In this document: in pieces, positions 45,448 to 55,327 of the stretch
Layout: every line of letters starts with the position of its first letter
How positions within the stretch are numbered: position 1 is the stretch's first letter
NCBI GenBank assembly: GCA_964355565.1
Contig: CAYHDJ010000001.1
Location: 1-64,000 of the forward strand
Direction of reading: 5' to 3'
DNA: 64,000 nt
Source of the DNA: Azoamicus sp964355565
Lineage (GTDB): Bacteria > Pseudomonadota > Gammaproteobacteria > UBA6186 > Azoamicaceae
Program-made: the position numbers and the translations under genes
The notes under the pieces: generated by a model
The model's input: only the letters and a program-made list of their open reading frames with translations
Told to the model about the DNA's origin: nothing
The model's database searches: none

Positions 45448-47856
45448 ATGGGGATTATTGATAATTCTAGAATTAAAATAGAGATAGATGGTATAGAGTT
45501 TAGCGTAAAACGTGGATCTAAAATTATTGAAATTGCTGATGAAGCTGGCATATATATTCCACGTTTTTGTTATCATAAAAAGCTTTCAATTGCTGCTAAT
45601 TGTAGAATGTGTTTAGTAGAAGTTGAGAAAGCGCCAAAATTATTTCCTGCGTGTGCAACTCCAGTTAATGATGGTATGAAGATTTTCACTAATACAGAAA
45701 AAGTTATTTCTGCGCAACGCGCTGTTATGGAATTTTTGTTAGTAAATCATCCTTTAGATTGTCCTATCTGTGATCAGGGTGGGGAATGTGAATTACAAGA
45801 TTTAACTGTTGGGTATGGATGTTCAACATCTAGATTTTTAGAAGACAAAAGGGTTTTTGACGATTATGATCTTGGCCCATTAGTTTCTACAGATGTAACT
45901 AGATGTATACTTTGCAGTAGATGTGTGAGATTTTGTTCTGAAATATCTGGTACTGATGATTTGGGTATAATTAATAGAGGAAGTAATTCTAGAATTTTTA
46001 CTTTCTTGAAAAGTTGTTTGCATTCTGGGTTGTCTGGTAACGTTATTGATTTATGTCCTGTTGGCTCTCTTACAGCCAAACCATCAAAATTTAAGGTACG
46101 ACCTTGGGAGTTAGTGCAAAAAACTACTGTTGGGTGTCATGATTGTGTTGGTAGTAATCTATATATACACATTGCTAGGGATAAGATTATTAGGGTAGTT
46201 CCAAAGAGAAATGAGTTATTGAATGAAACATGGATTTCTGACAGAGATAGATTTAGTTATGAGGGTTTGTATAGTTCAGATAGATTAAAAATGCCAATGG
46301 TAAAGTATAATGGCGTTTGGAAGAATACATCTTGGGCTGAAGCCTTTAAGGTTGTTTTAGATAAGTTTAGTTCTATTAAAACTGAGAATTTTTCTAAGCA
46401 AGTTGCTGCTATAGCATCACCTAATTCAACATGCGAAGAGTTTTTTCTTTTACAAAAGCTTTTGAGATTTTTAGGATCTGATAATGTTGATCATAGATTA
46501 AATCAAGTGGATTTTAGTAATCAAGATAATATGCCAGCATTTGTTGGTGCAAATATTGGTTTAAATGAATTTGATGAGCTTGATTCTGTTTTGTTGATAG
46601 GCAGTGATATTGTAAGAGAACAGCCTATCATTAGTATTAAATTGCGAAAGATACTTAATAGTGGTGGTAGTGTTTTTGTTTTAAATCCAATGGATTTTAA
46701 TTTTTTTATGAATGTTTCTTATAAAAAAATTGTTAATCCTGGTGAGTTTATTCATATCCTTTCATGTATTATAAAAAATATTTTATTATTTAAAGGTATT
46801 GGGTCATACGATGGTGTTGATTTAGGTGTTTTCTCTGGTGTTGTTGGTTATGATAAATATACTGATTTATCTCGTAGGTTTTTAGATGCTAAACGTAAAG
46901 TAATTTTGATTGGACAATATGTTACTTTTGGACCTGATTACTCTAAAATTTTATCTTTATGTAATTTGTTATCTAAGCTTACCGAGTCATTCTTTGGGGT
47001 TATGACTGAGGGGTCTAATTCTGCTGGAGGATGGTTAAGTGGTTTTGTTCCGCATAGATTACCTGGTGGTATTAAATTAAGTAATAATAAAGAAACTAAT
47101 TGTTTAAATATTTTTTCTAGTTTATTAAAGATCTATGTTTTATTTGGAGTTGAAATAGAAAATGATTCATTTTTTTCTAAAAATGCTGTTGATTCGTTAT
47201 TAAAAGCTGACTTTGTTCTATCTTTTGCGTCTTTTAAAAGTGATATCTTGTTAGATGTGTCAACTGTAATTTTACCTATTTCTTGCTCTTATGAGAATTC
47301 AGGTACATTTGTTAATATGTCAGGTGTATGGCAAACTTTTGATTATGTTGTTTTACCTGATCATGAAGTTAAGTTTGGATGGAAAGCATTAATTGATTTG
47401 GCAAATTATTTGAAAGTATCTGGTTTTTCTTATAGTGATTATGAACAAGTTTTACTTGATTTGAAATCCATTGTTGGTGATGAATGCTTTTTATATTGGG
47501 ATTTTTATTGTGTAGATAATTTGATTAGTAATGTAAGTAATAAGTTCATTATGATTCCATATATATCACAATATGCTAGTGATTCGCTTGTTAGACGTGC
47601 TGGATCATTGCAACGTATTAATGATGATAATATTGGCAATTTAGATTATGTAGTAACATGTAATGAAATTACTTATAATAAACTTAATATGAGTGAGTCT
47701 GTTAGTTTATTAAATGACGGTAATATTAAAAAACGATTGATGGTTCATATTGATGCATCAGTGTCTGATAATGTTTTATTTATTATAGATAATAGTTCTT
47801 TTGGACATATAAATTTTTATTTTCCATATGATTTATTTTCTTTTGATAAGATATAA
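45448..47856 (+). CDS. nuoG: NADH-quinone oxidoreductase subunit G
   Basis: The 802-residue large subunit carries several clusters. N1b ligands are CYHKKLSIAANCRMC and the later FPAC; the N5 motif is HPLDCPICDQGGEC; N4 lies in CILCSRCVRFC and DLCPVG. The fourth region (VGCHDCVGSNLYI) does not keep the full four-cysteine N7 set. The C-terminal molybdopterin-oxidoreductase-like part is diverged but continuous (VAAIASPNSTCEEFFLL, GQYVTFGPDYSK). Confidence 0.97.
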   Translation: MGIIDNSRIKIEIDGIEFSVKRGSKIIEIADEAGIYIPRFCYHKKLSIAANCRMCLVEVEKAPKLFPACATPVNDGMKIFTNTEKVISAQRAVMEFLLVNHPLDCPICDQGGECELQDLTVGYGCSTSRFLEDKRVFDDYDLGPLVSTDVTRCILCSRCVRFCSEISGTDDLGIINRGSNSRIFTFLKSCLHSGLSGNVIDLCPVGSLTAKPSKFKVRPWELVQKTTVGCHDCVGSNLYIHIARDKIIRVVPKRNELLNETWISDRDRFSYEGLYSSDRLKMPMVKYNGVWKNTSWAEAFKVVLDKFSSIKTENFSKQVAAIASPNSTCEEFFLLQKLLRFLGSDNVDHRLNQVDFSNQDNMPAFVGANIGLNEFDELDSVLLIGSDIVREQPIISIKLRKILNSGGSVFVLNPMDFNFFMNVSYKKIVNPGEFIHILSCIIKNILLFKGIGSYDGVDLGVFSGVVGYDKYTDLSRRFLDAKRKVILIGQYVTFGPDYSKILSLCNLLSKLTESFFGVMTEGSNSAGGWLSGFVPHRLPGGIKLSNNKETNCLNIFSSLLKIYVLFGVEIENDSFFSKNAVDSLLKADFVLSFASFKSDILLDVSTVILPISCSYENSGTFVNMSGVWQTFDYVVLPDHEVKFGWKALIDLANYLKVSGFSYSDYEQVLLDLKSIVGDECFLYWDFYCVDNLISNVSNKFIMIPYISQYASDSLVRRAGSLQRINDDNIGNLDYVVTCNEITYNKLNMSESVSLLNDGNIKKRLMVHIDASVSDNVLFIIDNSSFGHINFYFPYDLFSFDKI

Positions 47857-47873
47857 GTATTTGGAGTGTTTCA

Positions 47874-48884
47874 ATGAATTTAAATATTTTGTTTGGCATA
47901 ATTTATACTTTTTTTAAAATTATAGTAATTATAATTCCCTTGATGCTCGGTGTAGCTTATTATACTTATATTGAGCGAAAGGTAATTGCGTATATGCATG
48001 ATAGAGTTGGTCCAAATAGAGTTGGAAAGTTTGGTTTGTTGCAGCCTTTTGCTGATGCAATTAAACTTTTATTTAAAGAATTAATTGTTCCTAGTAAATC
48101 TAGTAAATTTTTATATGTTATTGCGCCAGTTATAGTCATAGGGCCATCTTTAACAGCGTGGGCTGTTATGCCTTTTAGTGAAACATTTGTCGTTGCTAAT
48201 TTAAATGTTGGCCTGTTGTTTTTGCTTTCTATGACATCTTTAAGTGTTTATGGTATTATAATAGCTGGTTGGGCCACTAATTCTAAATATGCTTTATTAG
48301 GGTCTTTAAGATCTGCTGCGCAGACTATTTCCTATGAGATTGCTATGGGGTTTTGTTTTGTTGGGGTATTAATGCTATCAAAAAGTATGAATCTTCGAGA
48401 CATTGTTATGGAGCAAGATGGTGGTGTTTTTAGTTGGTTTTGGTTACCTTTATTTCCGTTGTTTGTGATATATTGGATTTCAGCTGTTGCTGAAACTAAC
48501 AGAGCTCCATTTGATGTTGTAGAAGGTGAATCAGAGATTGTTGCTGGGTTTCACGTTGAGTATAGTGGAATAAGATTTGCATTATTTTTTTTATCTGAAT
48601 ATTCTAACATGATTTTAGTTTCATTTTTGTGTGTTATTATGTTTTTTGGTGGATGGTTATCACCATTTTCTTCTAGCAGTTATATTGGGTCTTTTTTAAG
48701 CGTTATTCCTGGTATTGTATGGTTGTTATTAAAGTCCTCTTTCTTTATTTTTAGTTTTTTATGGTTTAGAGCAACGTTTCCTAGATATAGATATGATCAA
48801 ATTATGAGATTAGGGTGGAAAGTTTTTATACCTATAACTTTATTTTGGATTTTTGTTGTAGGATTGGTTATTAAGTTTTTTTAA
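47874..48884 (+). CDS. nuoH: NADH-quinone oxidoreductase subunit H
   Basis: Membrane subunit at the quinone channel. The 336 residues have about eight helices. Hallmarks are TYIERKVIAYMHDRVGPNRV, GLLQPFADAIKLLFKE, YEIAMGFCFV, WISAVAETNRAPFDVVEGES and WFRATFPRYRYDQIMRLGWK. Acidic and arginine residues of the E-channel look intact. Confidence 0.98.
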   Translation: MNLNILFGIIYTFFKIIVIIIPLMLGVAYYTYIERKVIAYMHDRVGPNRVGKFGLLQPFADAIKLLFKELIVPSKSSKFLYVIAPVIVIGPSLTAWAVMPFSETFVVANLNVGLLFLLSMTSLSVYGIIIAGWATNSKYALLGSLRSAAQTISYEIAMGFCFVGVLMLSKSMNLRDIVMEQDGGVFSWFWLPLFPLFVIYWISAVAETNRAPFDVVEGESEIVAGFHVEYSGIRFALFFLSEYSNMILVSFLCVIMFFGGWLSPFSSSSYIGSFLSVIPGIVWLLLKSSFFIFSFLWFRATFPRYRYDQIMRLGWKVFIPITLFWIFVVGLVIKFF

Positions 48885-48903
48885 GTATATATGGGAGGGA
48901 GTT

Positions 48904-49395
48904 TTGTTCACTTTTTTTAAGAGATTTTTTAGATCTTTTTTATTATTAGAATTGGCGCAAGGACTTATGGTTACGTTAAAACATTTTTTTGGCAGAAAGA
49001 TTACTATTCTTTATCCAGAAGAAACCATACCAAAATCAGATAGATTTAGAGGCTTGCATGCATTAATGCGCTATGATAATGGTGAAGAACGATGTATAGG
49101 TTGCAAATTATGTGAGATAATTTGCCCGGCAAAAGCTATAACTATTGAAACTGCGGAAAGATATGACGGATCTAGAAGAACTATTAGATATGAAATAGAT
49201 TTATTTAAATGTATATTTTGTGGTTATTGCGAAGAAGCCTGTCCTGTTGATTCTATAGTGCAAACTGAAATTTATGATTACTGTTTCTATGATAGGAATA
49301 GTTGTGTTATAACTAAAGACAAGTTATTGGCTATAGGTGATCAATATAAAAAAGATATATTTAAAATGAAAAGAAATGATTCTGTTTATAAATGA
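48904..49395 (+). CDS. nuoI: NADH-quinone oxidoreductase subunit I
   Basis: NuoI carries clusters N6a and N6b. The two motifs CIGCKLCEIICP and CIFCGYCEEACP have all eight ligands. Translation starts at a TTG at 48904 (MFTFFKRFFRSF), supported by the strong site GGGAGGGAG about five bases upstream. The 163 residues match the usual length. Confidence 0.97.
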   Translation: MFTFFKRFFRSFLLLELAQGLMVTLKHFFGRKITILYPEETIPKSDRFRGLHALMRYDNGEERCIGCKLCEIICPAKAITIETAERYDGSRRTIRYEIDLFKCIFCGYCEEACPVDSIVQTEIYDYCFYDRNSCVITKDKLLAIGDQYKKDIFKMKRNDSVYK

Positions 49396-49409
49396 TATAA
49401 GGTGTTATT

Positions 49410-49994
49410 ATGGCATATTTGTTTTTTTGTATTTTTGCTACAGTATCTATTTTTTCAGCTGGCTTAGTAGTTTTGTCTAAAAACACAGTTAAATCTGTAT
49501 TATTTTTGATTCTATCATTTTTGTCTACAGCATGTATTTGGTTGCTTTTAGAAGCTGAGTTTTTAGCGGTTACTCTTATTTTAGTATATGTTGGTGCTGT
49601 AATGATTCTATTTTTATTTGTTGTTATGACAATTGATCAGGAATTTGAGGTAACAAAACTTGGGATATCAAAATATTCATACATAATAATTTTTACATCA
49701 GTGTTATTGTTAGTTACGTTGTTGATATTTTTTAGGTCATCTCTTTTTGGGGCTGATGTTATTTTGCCTGAATTTAGAGGATCAAGTTATAATATTATAT
49801 TATTGGGAATGTTATTGTACAATAAGTATTTGTTTGCGTTTGAGATAGCTGGAATATTATTTTTAGTTGGTATGATAGCAGCCATAGCTGTTTCATTTAG
49901 AGGCAGACAAGACAGGCTAAGTCAAGATATTTCTGAACAAGTTAATGTTAAGTCTAGTGATAGGCTTAAGTATGTAGATTTTGACAAGCCATAG
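49410..49994 (+). CDS. nuoJ: NADH-quinone oxidoreductase subunit J
   Basis: Membrane subunit of 194 residues with five helices. The hallmark is LEAEFLAVTLILVYVGAVMI with FLFVVM immediately after. The C-terminus holds GMIAAIAVSFRGRQDRLSQ. It precedes nuoK by 34 bases, with AAAGAG before the next start. Confidence 0.97.
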   Translation: MAYLFFCIFATVSIFSAGLVVLSKNTVKSVLFLILSFLSTACIWLLLEAEFLAVTLILVYVGAVMILFLFVVMTIDQEFEVTKLGISKYSYIIIFTSVLLLVTLLIFFRSSLFGADVILPEFRGSSYNIILLGMLLYNKYLFAFEIAGILFLVGMIAAIAVSFRGRQDRLSQDISEQVNVKSSDRLKYVDFDKP

Positions 49995-50028
49995 AATGTA
50001 TTTTTATTTCTTTTAAAGAGATGTTTTT

Positions 50029-50334
50029 ATGTTATTTTTATCTAATTATTTAATTTTTTCATCTGTGCTTCTTATTATTGGTGTTACAGGTGTTTTTATA
50101 AATAGGAAAAATATAATTGTTTTATTAATGTGCATGGAACTTATATTATTGGCCGTTAATACTAATTTTATTGCTTTTTCAAGGTATATGGGAGATTATA
50201 CTGGACAAGTTTTTGTTTTTTTTATTTTATCTGTTGCAGCTGTAGAAGCAGCAATTGGGTTGGCTATATTAGTTGTAATTTTTAGAAATCGTGGTACTGT
50301 TAGTATTAGGAAACTGAATGATTTAAAGGGGTAA
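50029..50334 (+). CDS. nuoK: NADH-quinone oxidoreductase subunit K
   Basis: A 101-residue MrpC-like membrane subunit with three helices. The conserved glutamates of the proton path are in LLMCMELILLAVNTNFIAF and in VAAVEAAIGLAILVVIFR. The usual length is 100. It overlaps nothing and precedes nuoL by four bases. Confidence 0.98.
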   Translation: MLFLSNYLIFSSVLLIIGVTGVFINRKNIIVLLMCMELILLAVNTNFIAFSRYMGDYTGQVFVFFILSVAAVEAAIGLAILVVIFRNRGTVSIRKLNDLKG

Positions 50335-50338
50335 GTTT

Positions 50339-52345
50339 GTGGATTTAATAAAAATATATATTTTAATAGTAGTTTTTTGTCCGTTAATTAGTGCTTCAAT
50401 AGTTGGATTAACTTGTAGAATTATAAGTAATTCGTTTGCGCACTATTTTACTACAGTGATGGTATTTGTGTCATTTTTATTTTCATTGAAATTGTTATAC
50501 ATGTATTCTTTTGATGGGTATTCATCTTTTGAAAATACTTTATACACTTGGGGAAAAGTTGGCGATTTGACTCTCGAAATTGGATTTTTAGTTGATAGAT
50601 TAACTGTTATTATGCTTTTTGTGGTCACTTTCATTTCCTTTTTAGTTCATGTTTATACTATTGGTTATATGGTTGGTGATGGCGGTTATAATAGGTTCTT
50701 TTCTTACATATCATTTTTCACTTTTGCTATGTTGATGTTAGTTGTTTCTAATAATTTTTTGCAGTTATTTTTTGGATGGGAGGCTGTAGGCGTAGCGTCT
50801 TATTTGCTTATAGGTTTTTGGTTTAATAAAGAAAGTGCTGTTTTTGCCAATTTAAAAGCTTTTATAGTTAATAGAGTTGGAGATTTAGGATTTTTACTTG
50901 GTATTGCTGCAGTTTTTTGTTGTTTTGGATCATTGAATTATATGTTTGTATTTTCTAATGTTGAAAGTTTTATATCTGATAATTCAATTACATTGAATAC
51001 AGTAATTTCTTTTAAGTCTGTATCTGCTGTTACATTTATATCAATTTGCTTGTTTATTGGTGCTATGGGAAAATCTGCTCAAATTCCATTACATGTTTGG
51101 TTGCCTGATTCTATGGAAGGTCCAACTCCTATATCAGCATTAATTCATGCTGCTACCATGGTTACAGCTGGTATTTTTATGATAGCTAGAATGTCACCTA
51201 TTATAGAGTATTCTGACTCAGCATTGGTTTTTATAATGATTATTGGTACTGTTACATGTTTTTTTATGGGTCTTTTAGGGCTTGTTCAAAATGATATTAA
51301 ACGAGTTGTAGCATATTCTACTTTATCTCAATTAGGTTTGATGGTTACGGCGTTGGGCGTGTCAGCATATTCTGCTGCAATTTTTCATTTATTTACGCAT
51401 GCATTTTTTAAAGCATTGTTATTTCTTGGAGCCGGGTCAGTTATAGTAGCTTTACATCATGAACAAGATATAAGGAATATGGGTGGATTGAAAAAATACA
51501 TGCCGATTACTTATTATACCATGTTAATAGGAAGTTTAGCATTAGCTGGAATACCAGGTTTTGCTGGATTTTTTTCTAAGGATTTAATTATAGATTTTGT
51601 TAAAGCATCTAGTTTACCATTTTCAGGGTTTGTTTATTATGTTTTAATTGTTGGTGTTTTTATTACGGCTTTTTATTCTTTTAGAATGTTTTTTTTAGTT
51701 TTTCATACTGAAAATCGTACTATTGATCATCATGGCCATAATGATCATCATGTTTCACATATTCATGAATCGCCTTATGTTATTACAATACCGTTGATTG
51801 TTTTAGCTATATTTTCAGTATTTAGTGGATGGGTGTTTTTTGATTCCATTTTAAATAGTTATTTTGGATCAGCTGTTTTTGTCAAAGATTTGAGTGCTTT
51901 AACTCATATAAAACATGAACTTATTAATAGTAACAATTTGTTTTTACATGGATTAGTATCATTACCATTTTTAATGAGTTTGTTAGGAATTTTTTGTGCA
52001 TGGTATTTTTATTGTGTTAATAATAAATTTATCAAGGTTTTAACTTTTAGGTTTGGTTTGTTTTATAGTATATTGCTTAATAAATATGGTTTTGATGGAT
52101 TTAATCAATACATAATTGCTTTTGGTACTAGAAAAGTTGGCCAAATTTTTTGGAAAGTTGGAGATATGCTTTTTATTGACAAGTTAATTATTAATGGCGT
52201 ACCATTATTAATAAGATATTTTTCTGATTTTGTAAGACTATTACAATCCGGACGTATTTATAATTATGTTTACATTATGATTACTGGTTTTGCTATATTA
52301 TTATATTATGTTATAGCTGGTAATTTTAGTAATTTTGGAAGATAA
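50339..52345 (+). CDS. nuoL: NADH-quinone oxidoreductase subunit L
   Basis: Antiporter-like proton-pumping subunit of 668 residues. The start is a GTG at 50339. Hallmarks are FFGWEAVGVASYLLIGFWF, MGKSAQIPLHVWLPDSMEGP, SALIHAATMVTAGIFMIAR, FHLFTHAFFKALLFLGAGSV and FAGFFSKDLII. The lateral helix region at the C-terminus is retained. A histidine-rich stretch (DHHGHNDHHVSH) near residue 465 is an oddity. Confidence 0.97.
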   Translation: MDLIKIYILIVVFCPLISASIVGLTCRIISNSFAHYFTTVMVFVSFLFSLKLLYMYSFDGYSSFENTLYTWGKVGDLTLEIGFLVDRLTVIMLFVVTFISFLVHVYTIGYMVGDGGYNRFFSYISFFTFAMLMLVVSNNFLQLFFGWEAVGVASYLLIGFWFNKESAVFANLKAFIVNRVGDLGFLLGIAAVFCCFGSLNYMFVFSNVESFISDNSITLNTVISFKSVSAVTFISICLFIGAMGKSAQIPLHVWLPDSMEGPTPISALIHAATMVTAGIFMIARMSPIIEYSDSALVFIMIIGTVTCFFMGLLGLVQNDIKRVVAYSTLSQLGLMVTALGVSAYSAAIFHLFTHAFFKALLFLGAGSVIVALHHEQDIRNMGGLKKYMPITYYTMLIGSLALAGIPGFAGFFSKDLIIDFVKASSLPFSGFVYYVLIVGVFITAFYSFRMFFLVFHTENRTIDHHGHNDHHVSHIHESPYVITIPLIVLAIFSVFSGWVFFDSILNSYFGSAVFVKDLSALTHIKHELINSNNLFLHGLVSLPFLMSLLGIFCAWYFYCVNNKFIKVLTFRFGLFYSILLNKYGFDGFNQYIIAFGTRKVGQIFWKVGDMLFIDKLIINGVPLLIRYFSDFVRLLQSGRIYNYVYIMITGFAILLYYVIAGNFSNFGR

Positions 52346-52348
52346 ATT

Positions 52349-53890
52349 ATGTTGATAGAAATACCGTTGTTAAGTTTAATGATTTGGATGCCTATTATTG
52401 TTGGGTGTGTTATATTTGTTTTTAATAATGACAAAAAATTTGCGTTTTTTACTAAAAATTTAGCATTATTGGCATCTATTTTTTCAATTTATTTATGTTA
52501 TTTGCTTTATTGTGAATTTGATTCTAGTTCTTGGGAAATGCAATTTGTTGAAGATAAGGTTTGGATATCACGACTTGGGATTTCTTATAATTTAGGTATA
52601 GATGGAATATCGATACCATTGATTTTTTTGACTTGTTTTATGACTTTTGTGGTGATTGTTTATTCATATAGAAGCATTACGTATAATATTGCTCAATATT
52701 TTTCTTATTTTTTGGTAATGCAGGGTCTTATTTGTGGCGTTTTTATGGCTTTGGATGCTATATTATTTTATGTGTTTTTTGAAGCTATGTTGATACCTAT
52801 GTTTTTAATTATTGGCATTTGGGGTGGTAGTAATAGAATTTATGCTACGATTAAGTTTTTTTTATATACTTTTTTTGGATCTGTATTTTTTTTAGTTGCA
52901 TTGATTTATATAAATTGTGTTATTTATTATAATACTGGAGAGTTAACATTTTCAATACTCAAATTTCAGTCTACGTTTTTATCTTTATCTCAACAAAAAT
53001 GGTTGTTTTGGGCTATATTGATAGCTTTTGCTATTAAGGTTCCAATGTGGCCAGTTCATACGTGGTTACCAGACGCTCATGTCGAAGCACCAACTGGTGG
53101 ATCTGTTATTTTGGCTGCCGTAACTCTTAAAGTAGGCGGATATGGAATTTTAAGGTTCTTATTACCTATAGTTCCTGATGGTTGTATGATGTTTTCTAAT
53201 GTAGTTATTTTTTTATCGTTTATAGCGATTGTTTATATAGGTTTGGTTGCAATAGTTCAGGATGATATGAAAAAATTGGTTGCGTATTCTTCTATTTCTC
53301 ATATGGGTTTTGTGACGTTAGGTTGTTTTTTATTTTTTACATTTGGTTATGATTCAAAATATTTTAATAATGCTGTGATTGGTATAGAGGGTGCAATGAT
53401 CCAAATGATTTCTCATGGTTTTATATCTGGTGCATTATTTATATGTGTTGGTGTGTTATATGAAAGACTTCATACAAAACTTATAAGTAAGTATGGCGGC
53501 GTTGCAAATACAATGCCTATTTTTGCTTCGTTTTTTCTGCTTTTTGCATTAGCTAATTCTGGATTACCAGGGACGTCAGGTTTCGTTGGAGAGTTATTAG
53601 TTATTTTATCTATATTTAAAGTCCATTTTGTTTATTCTTTTGTTGCTGGATTAACTCTTATTTTAGGCGCTACGTATACTTTGTGGATGTATAAGCGTGT
53701 TGCTTTTGGAAAAATAACAAATAATGATATTTTAGAGTTTAATGATATAAATTTTGATGAAAAAATTGTGCTTATTTTTTTGGCTTTTTTTGTTATTTTT
53801 TTAGGAGTATGGCCAATGCCGCTGTTAGATATGATTCATTCGTCTATTGAACATTTTGTTTATGAAGTTATAGAATCTAAGGTTTTTTAG
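52349..53890 (+). CDS. nuoM: NADH-quinone oxidoreductase subunit M
   Basis: A second antiporter-like subunit, 513 residues. Hallmarks: LGIDGISIPLIFLTCF, FEAMLIPMFLIIGIWGG, KVPMWPVHTWLPDAHVEAPT, KLVAYSSISHMGFVTLG and GLPGTSGFVGELLV. The stop codon is adjacent to the nuoN region. It has the usual 14 helices. Confidence 0.98.
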   Translation: MLIEIPLLSLMIWMPIIVGCVIFVFNNDKKFAFFTKNLALLASIFSIYLCYLLYCEFDSSSWEMQFVEDKVWISRLGISYNLGIDGISIPLIFLTCFMTFVVIVYSYRSITYNIAQYFSYFLVMQGLICGVFMALDAILFYVFFEAMLIPMFLIIGIWGGSNRIYATIKFFLYTFFGSVFFLVALIYINCVIYYNTGELTFSILKFQSTFLSLSQQKWLFWAILIAFAIKVPMWPVHTWLPDAHVEAPTGGSVILAAVTLKVGGYGILRFLLPIVPDGCMMFSNVVIFLSFIAIVYIGLVAIVQDDMKKLVAYSSISHMGFVTLGCFLFFTFGYDSKYFNNAVIGIEGAMIQMISHGFISGALFICVGVLYERLHTKLISKYGGVANTMPIFASFFLLFALANSGLPGTSGFVGELLVILSIFKVHFVYSFVAGLTLILGATYTLWMYKRVAFGKITNNDILEFNDINFDEKIVLIFLAFFVIFLGVWPMPLLDMIHSSIEHFVYEVIESKVF

Positions 53891-53899
53891 GTGTGTGTT

Positions 53900-55327
53900 A
53901 TGTATAGTGGAATTATTTTTATATTGCCAGAGCTCATTATTTCTATAATGGCTTGTTTTATATTAATGTTTGATATTTTTTCATCTAGTAATAAACGTTA
54001 TATTATTTATTATTTAGTGCAATTTACATTGTTGTTGGTTATATTAACTTTAAGTTATTCTATTAATCTCCCTAAGTGCGTCTTATTTGATGGTGCGTTT
54101 ATTTTTGATTCGTTTAGTGTTATATTGAAATTATTATTAGCGGTTGTTGCTGTTATTGTTTTTCTTTATTCAAAGAGATATCTTTTGTATATAGGTTTGT
54201 TTAAAAGTGAATATTTTGCACTATGTTTATTTTCAATTCTTGGAATGATGGTTTTGATTTCTAGTGGTGATTTTATAACTTTTTATTTAGGGTTGGAATT
54301 GTTATCTTTACCTATTTATTCTTTGATTATAATGGATAAAAATTATATTTCATCAGAAGCTTCAATGAAATTTTTTATAATGGGATCAATATCGTCTGGA
54401 TTATTACTGTTCGGTGTATCTATAATTTATGGACTGACTGGATTAATTGAGTTAAAAGGCATAAATTATTTAATAGCGGAAGGTGACGTGTTTTCAGAAA
54501 TGGGAATTTTATATGGATTGGTTTTTATTTTTTCTGGATTAATTTTTAAATTTGGTGCGGTGCCATTCCATATGTGGGTTCCTGATGTTTATGAAGGATC
54601 GCCAATTCCTGTTACGTTATTTATTAGCACAGTGCCTAAAATTGCAGCTTTAGGTATGGCTTATAGGTTATTATCTGATACTTTTTCTTATATTACTAAT
54701 GAAATTGAGTTTTTGTGTATTGTAAGTGGTATGTTGTCATTTTTTGTTGGAAATATTTTTGCTTTAACTCAATCTAATATAAAAAGACTGTTAGGTTATT
54801 CAGCTATAGCACATGTTGGTTTTATATTTTTTGGTTTTGTTGGTGCTAATTCTAATAATTTTTCTATAGTTCTGTTTTATGTTATAGTGTATGTTTTTTC
54901 TTCTCTAGGGGCTTTTGGTGTTATTATGGCTTTAAGTTCAAAAGATAAAGAAGCTCAACTTATTTCTAATTTTAGTGGACTTGGTAGTTATCATCCTATT
55001 TTGGCTATTATGATGGCTATATTTTTATTTTCATTAGCTGGTATTCCACCTACCGCTGGTTTTTATTCTAAATTTTTTATTTTAAGAAATTTGATTTCTT
55101 ATGGTTATGTGGAATTAGCTGTATTTGTTTTACTTCTTTCTGTTATAGGTGCATATTATTATTTAAAAGTAATAAAAACTATGTTTTTTGAGTCATTAAG
55201 TAATATTTCTATTATAGAAATCTTTGGTATATCTAAAACAGGCAGGGTTTTGATTGTGTTTAATGGACTAGCGATATTGTATGTTGGTGTATTTCCATCA
55301 TCTGTTTTAAATATTTGTTTATTATGA
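53900..55327 (+). CDS. nuoN: NADH-quinone oxidoreductase subunit N
   Basis: Third antiporter-like subunit, 475 residues. Hallmarks: LYLGLELLSLPIYSLI, FKFGAVPFHMWVPDVYEGSP, KRLLGYSAIAHVGFIFFG and GIPPTAGFYSKFFIL. I prefer ATG at 53900 (MYSGIIFILPEL), with AGG eight bases upstream; a GTG at 53891 is possible. It ends the operon and is the last clearly cellular gene in the window. Confidence 0.96.
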   Translation: MYSGIIFILPELIISIMACFILMFDIFSSSNKRYIIYYLVQFTLLLVILTLSYSINLPKCVLFDGAFIFDSFSVILKLLLAVVAVIVFLYSKRYLLYIGLFKSEYFALCLFSILGMMVLISSGDFITFYLGLELLSLPIYSLIIMDKNYISSEASMKFFIMGSISSGLLLFGVSIIYGLTGLIELKGINYLIAEGDVFSEMGILYGLVFIFSGLIFKFGAVPFHMWVPDVYEGSPIPVTLFISTVPKIAALGMAYRLLSDTFSYITNEIEFLCIVSGMLSFFVGNIFALTQSNIKRLLGYSAIAHVGFIFFGFVGANSNNFSIVLFYVIVYVFSSLGAFGVIMALSSKDKEAQLISNFSGLGSYHPILAIMMAIFLFSLAGIPPTAGFYSKFFILRNLISYGYVELAVFVLLLSVIGAYYYLKVIKTMFFESLSNISIIEIFGISKTGRVLIVFNGLAILYVGVFPSSVLNICLL

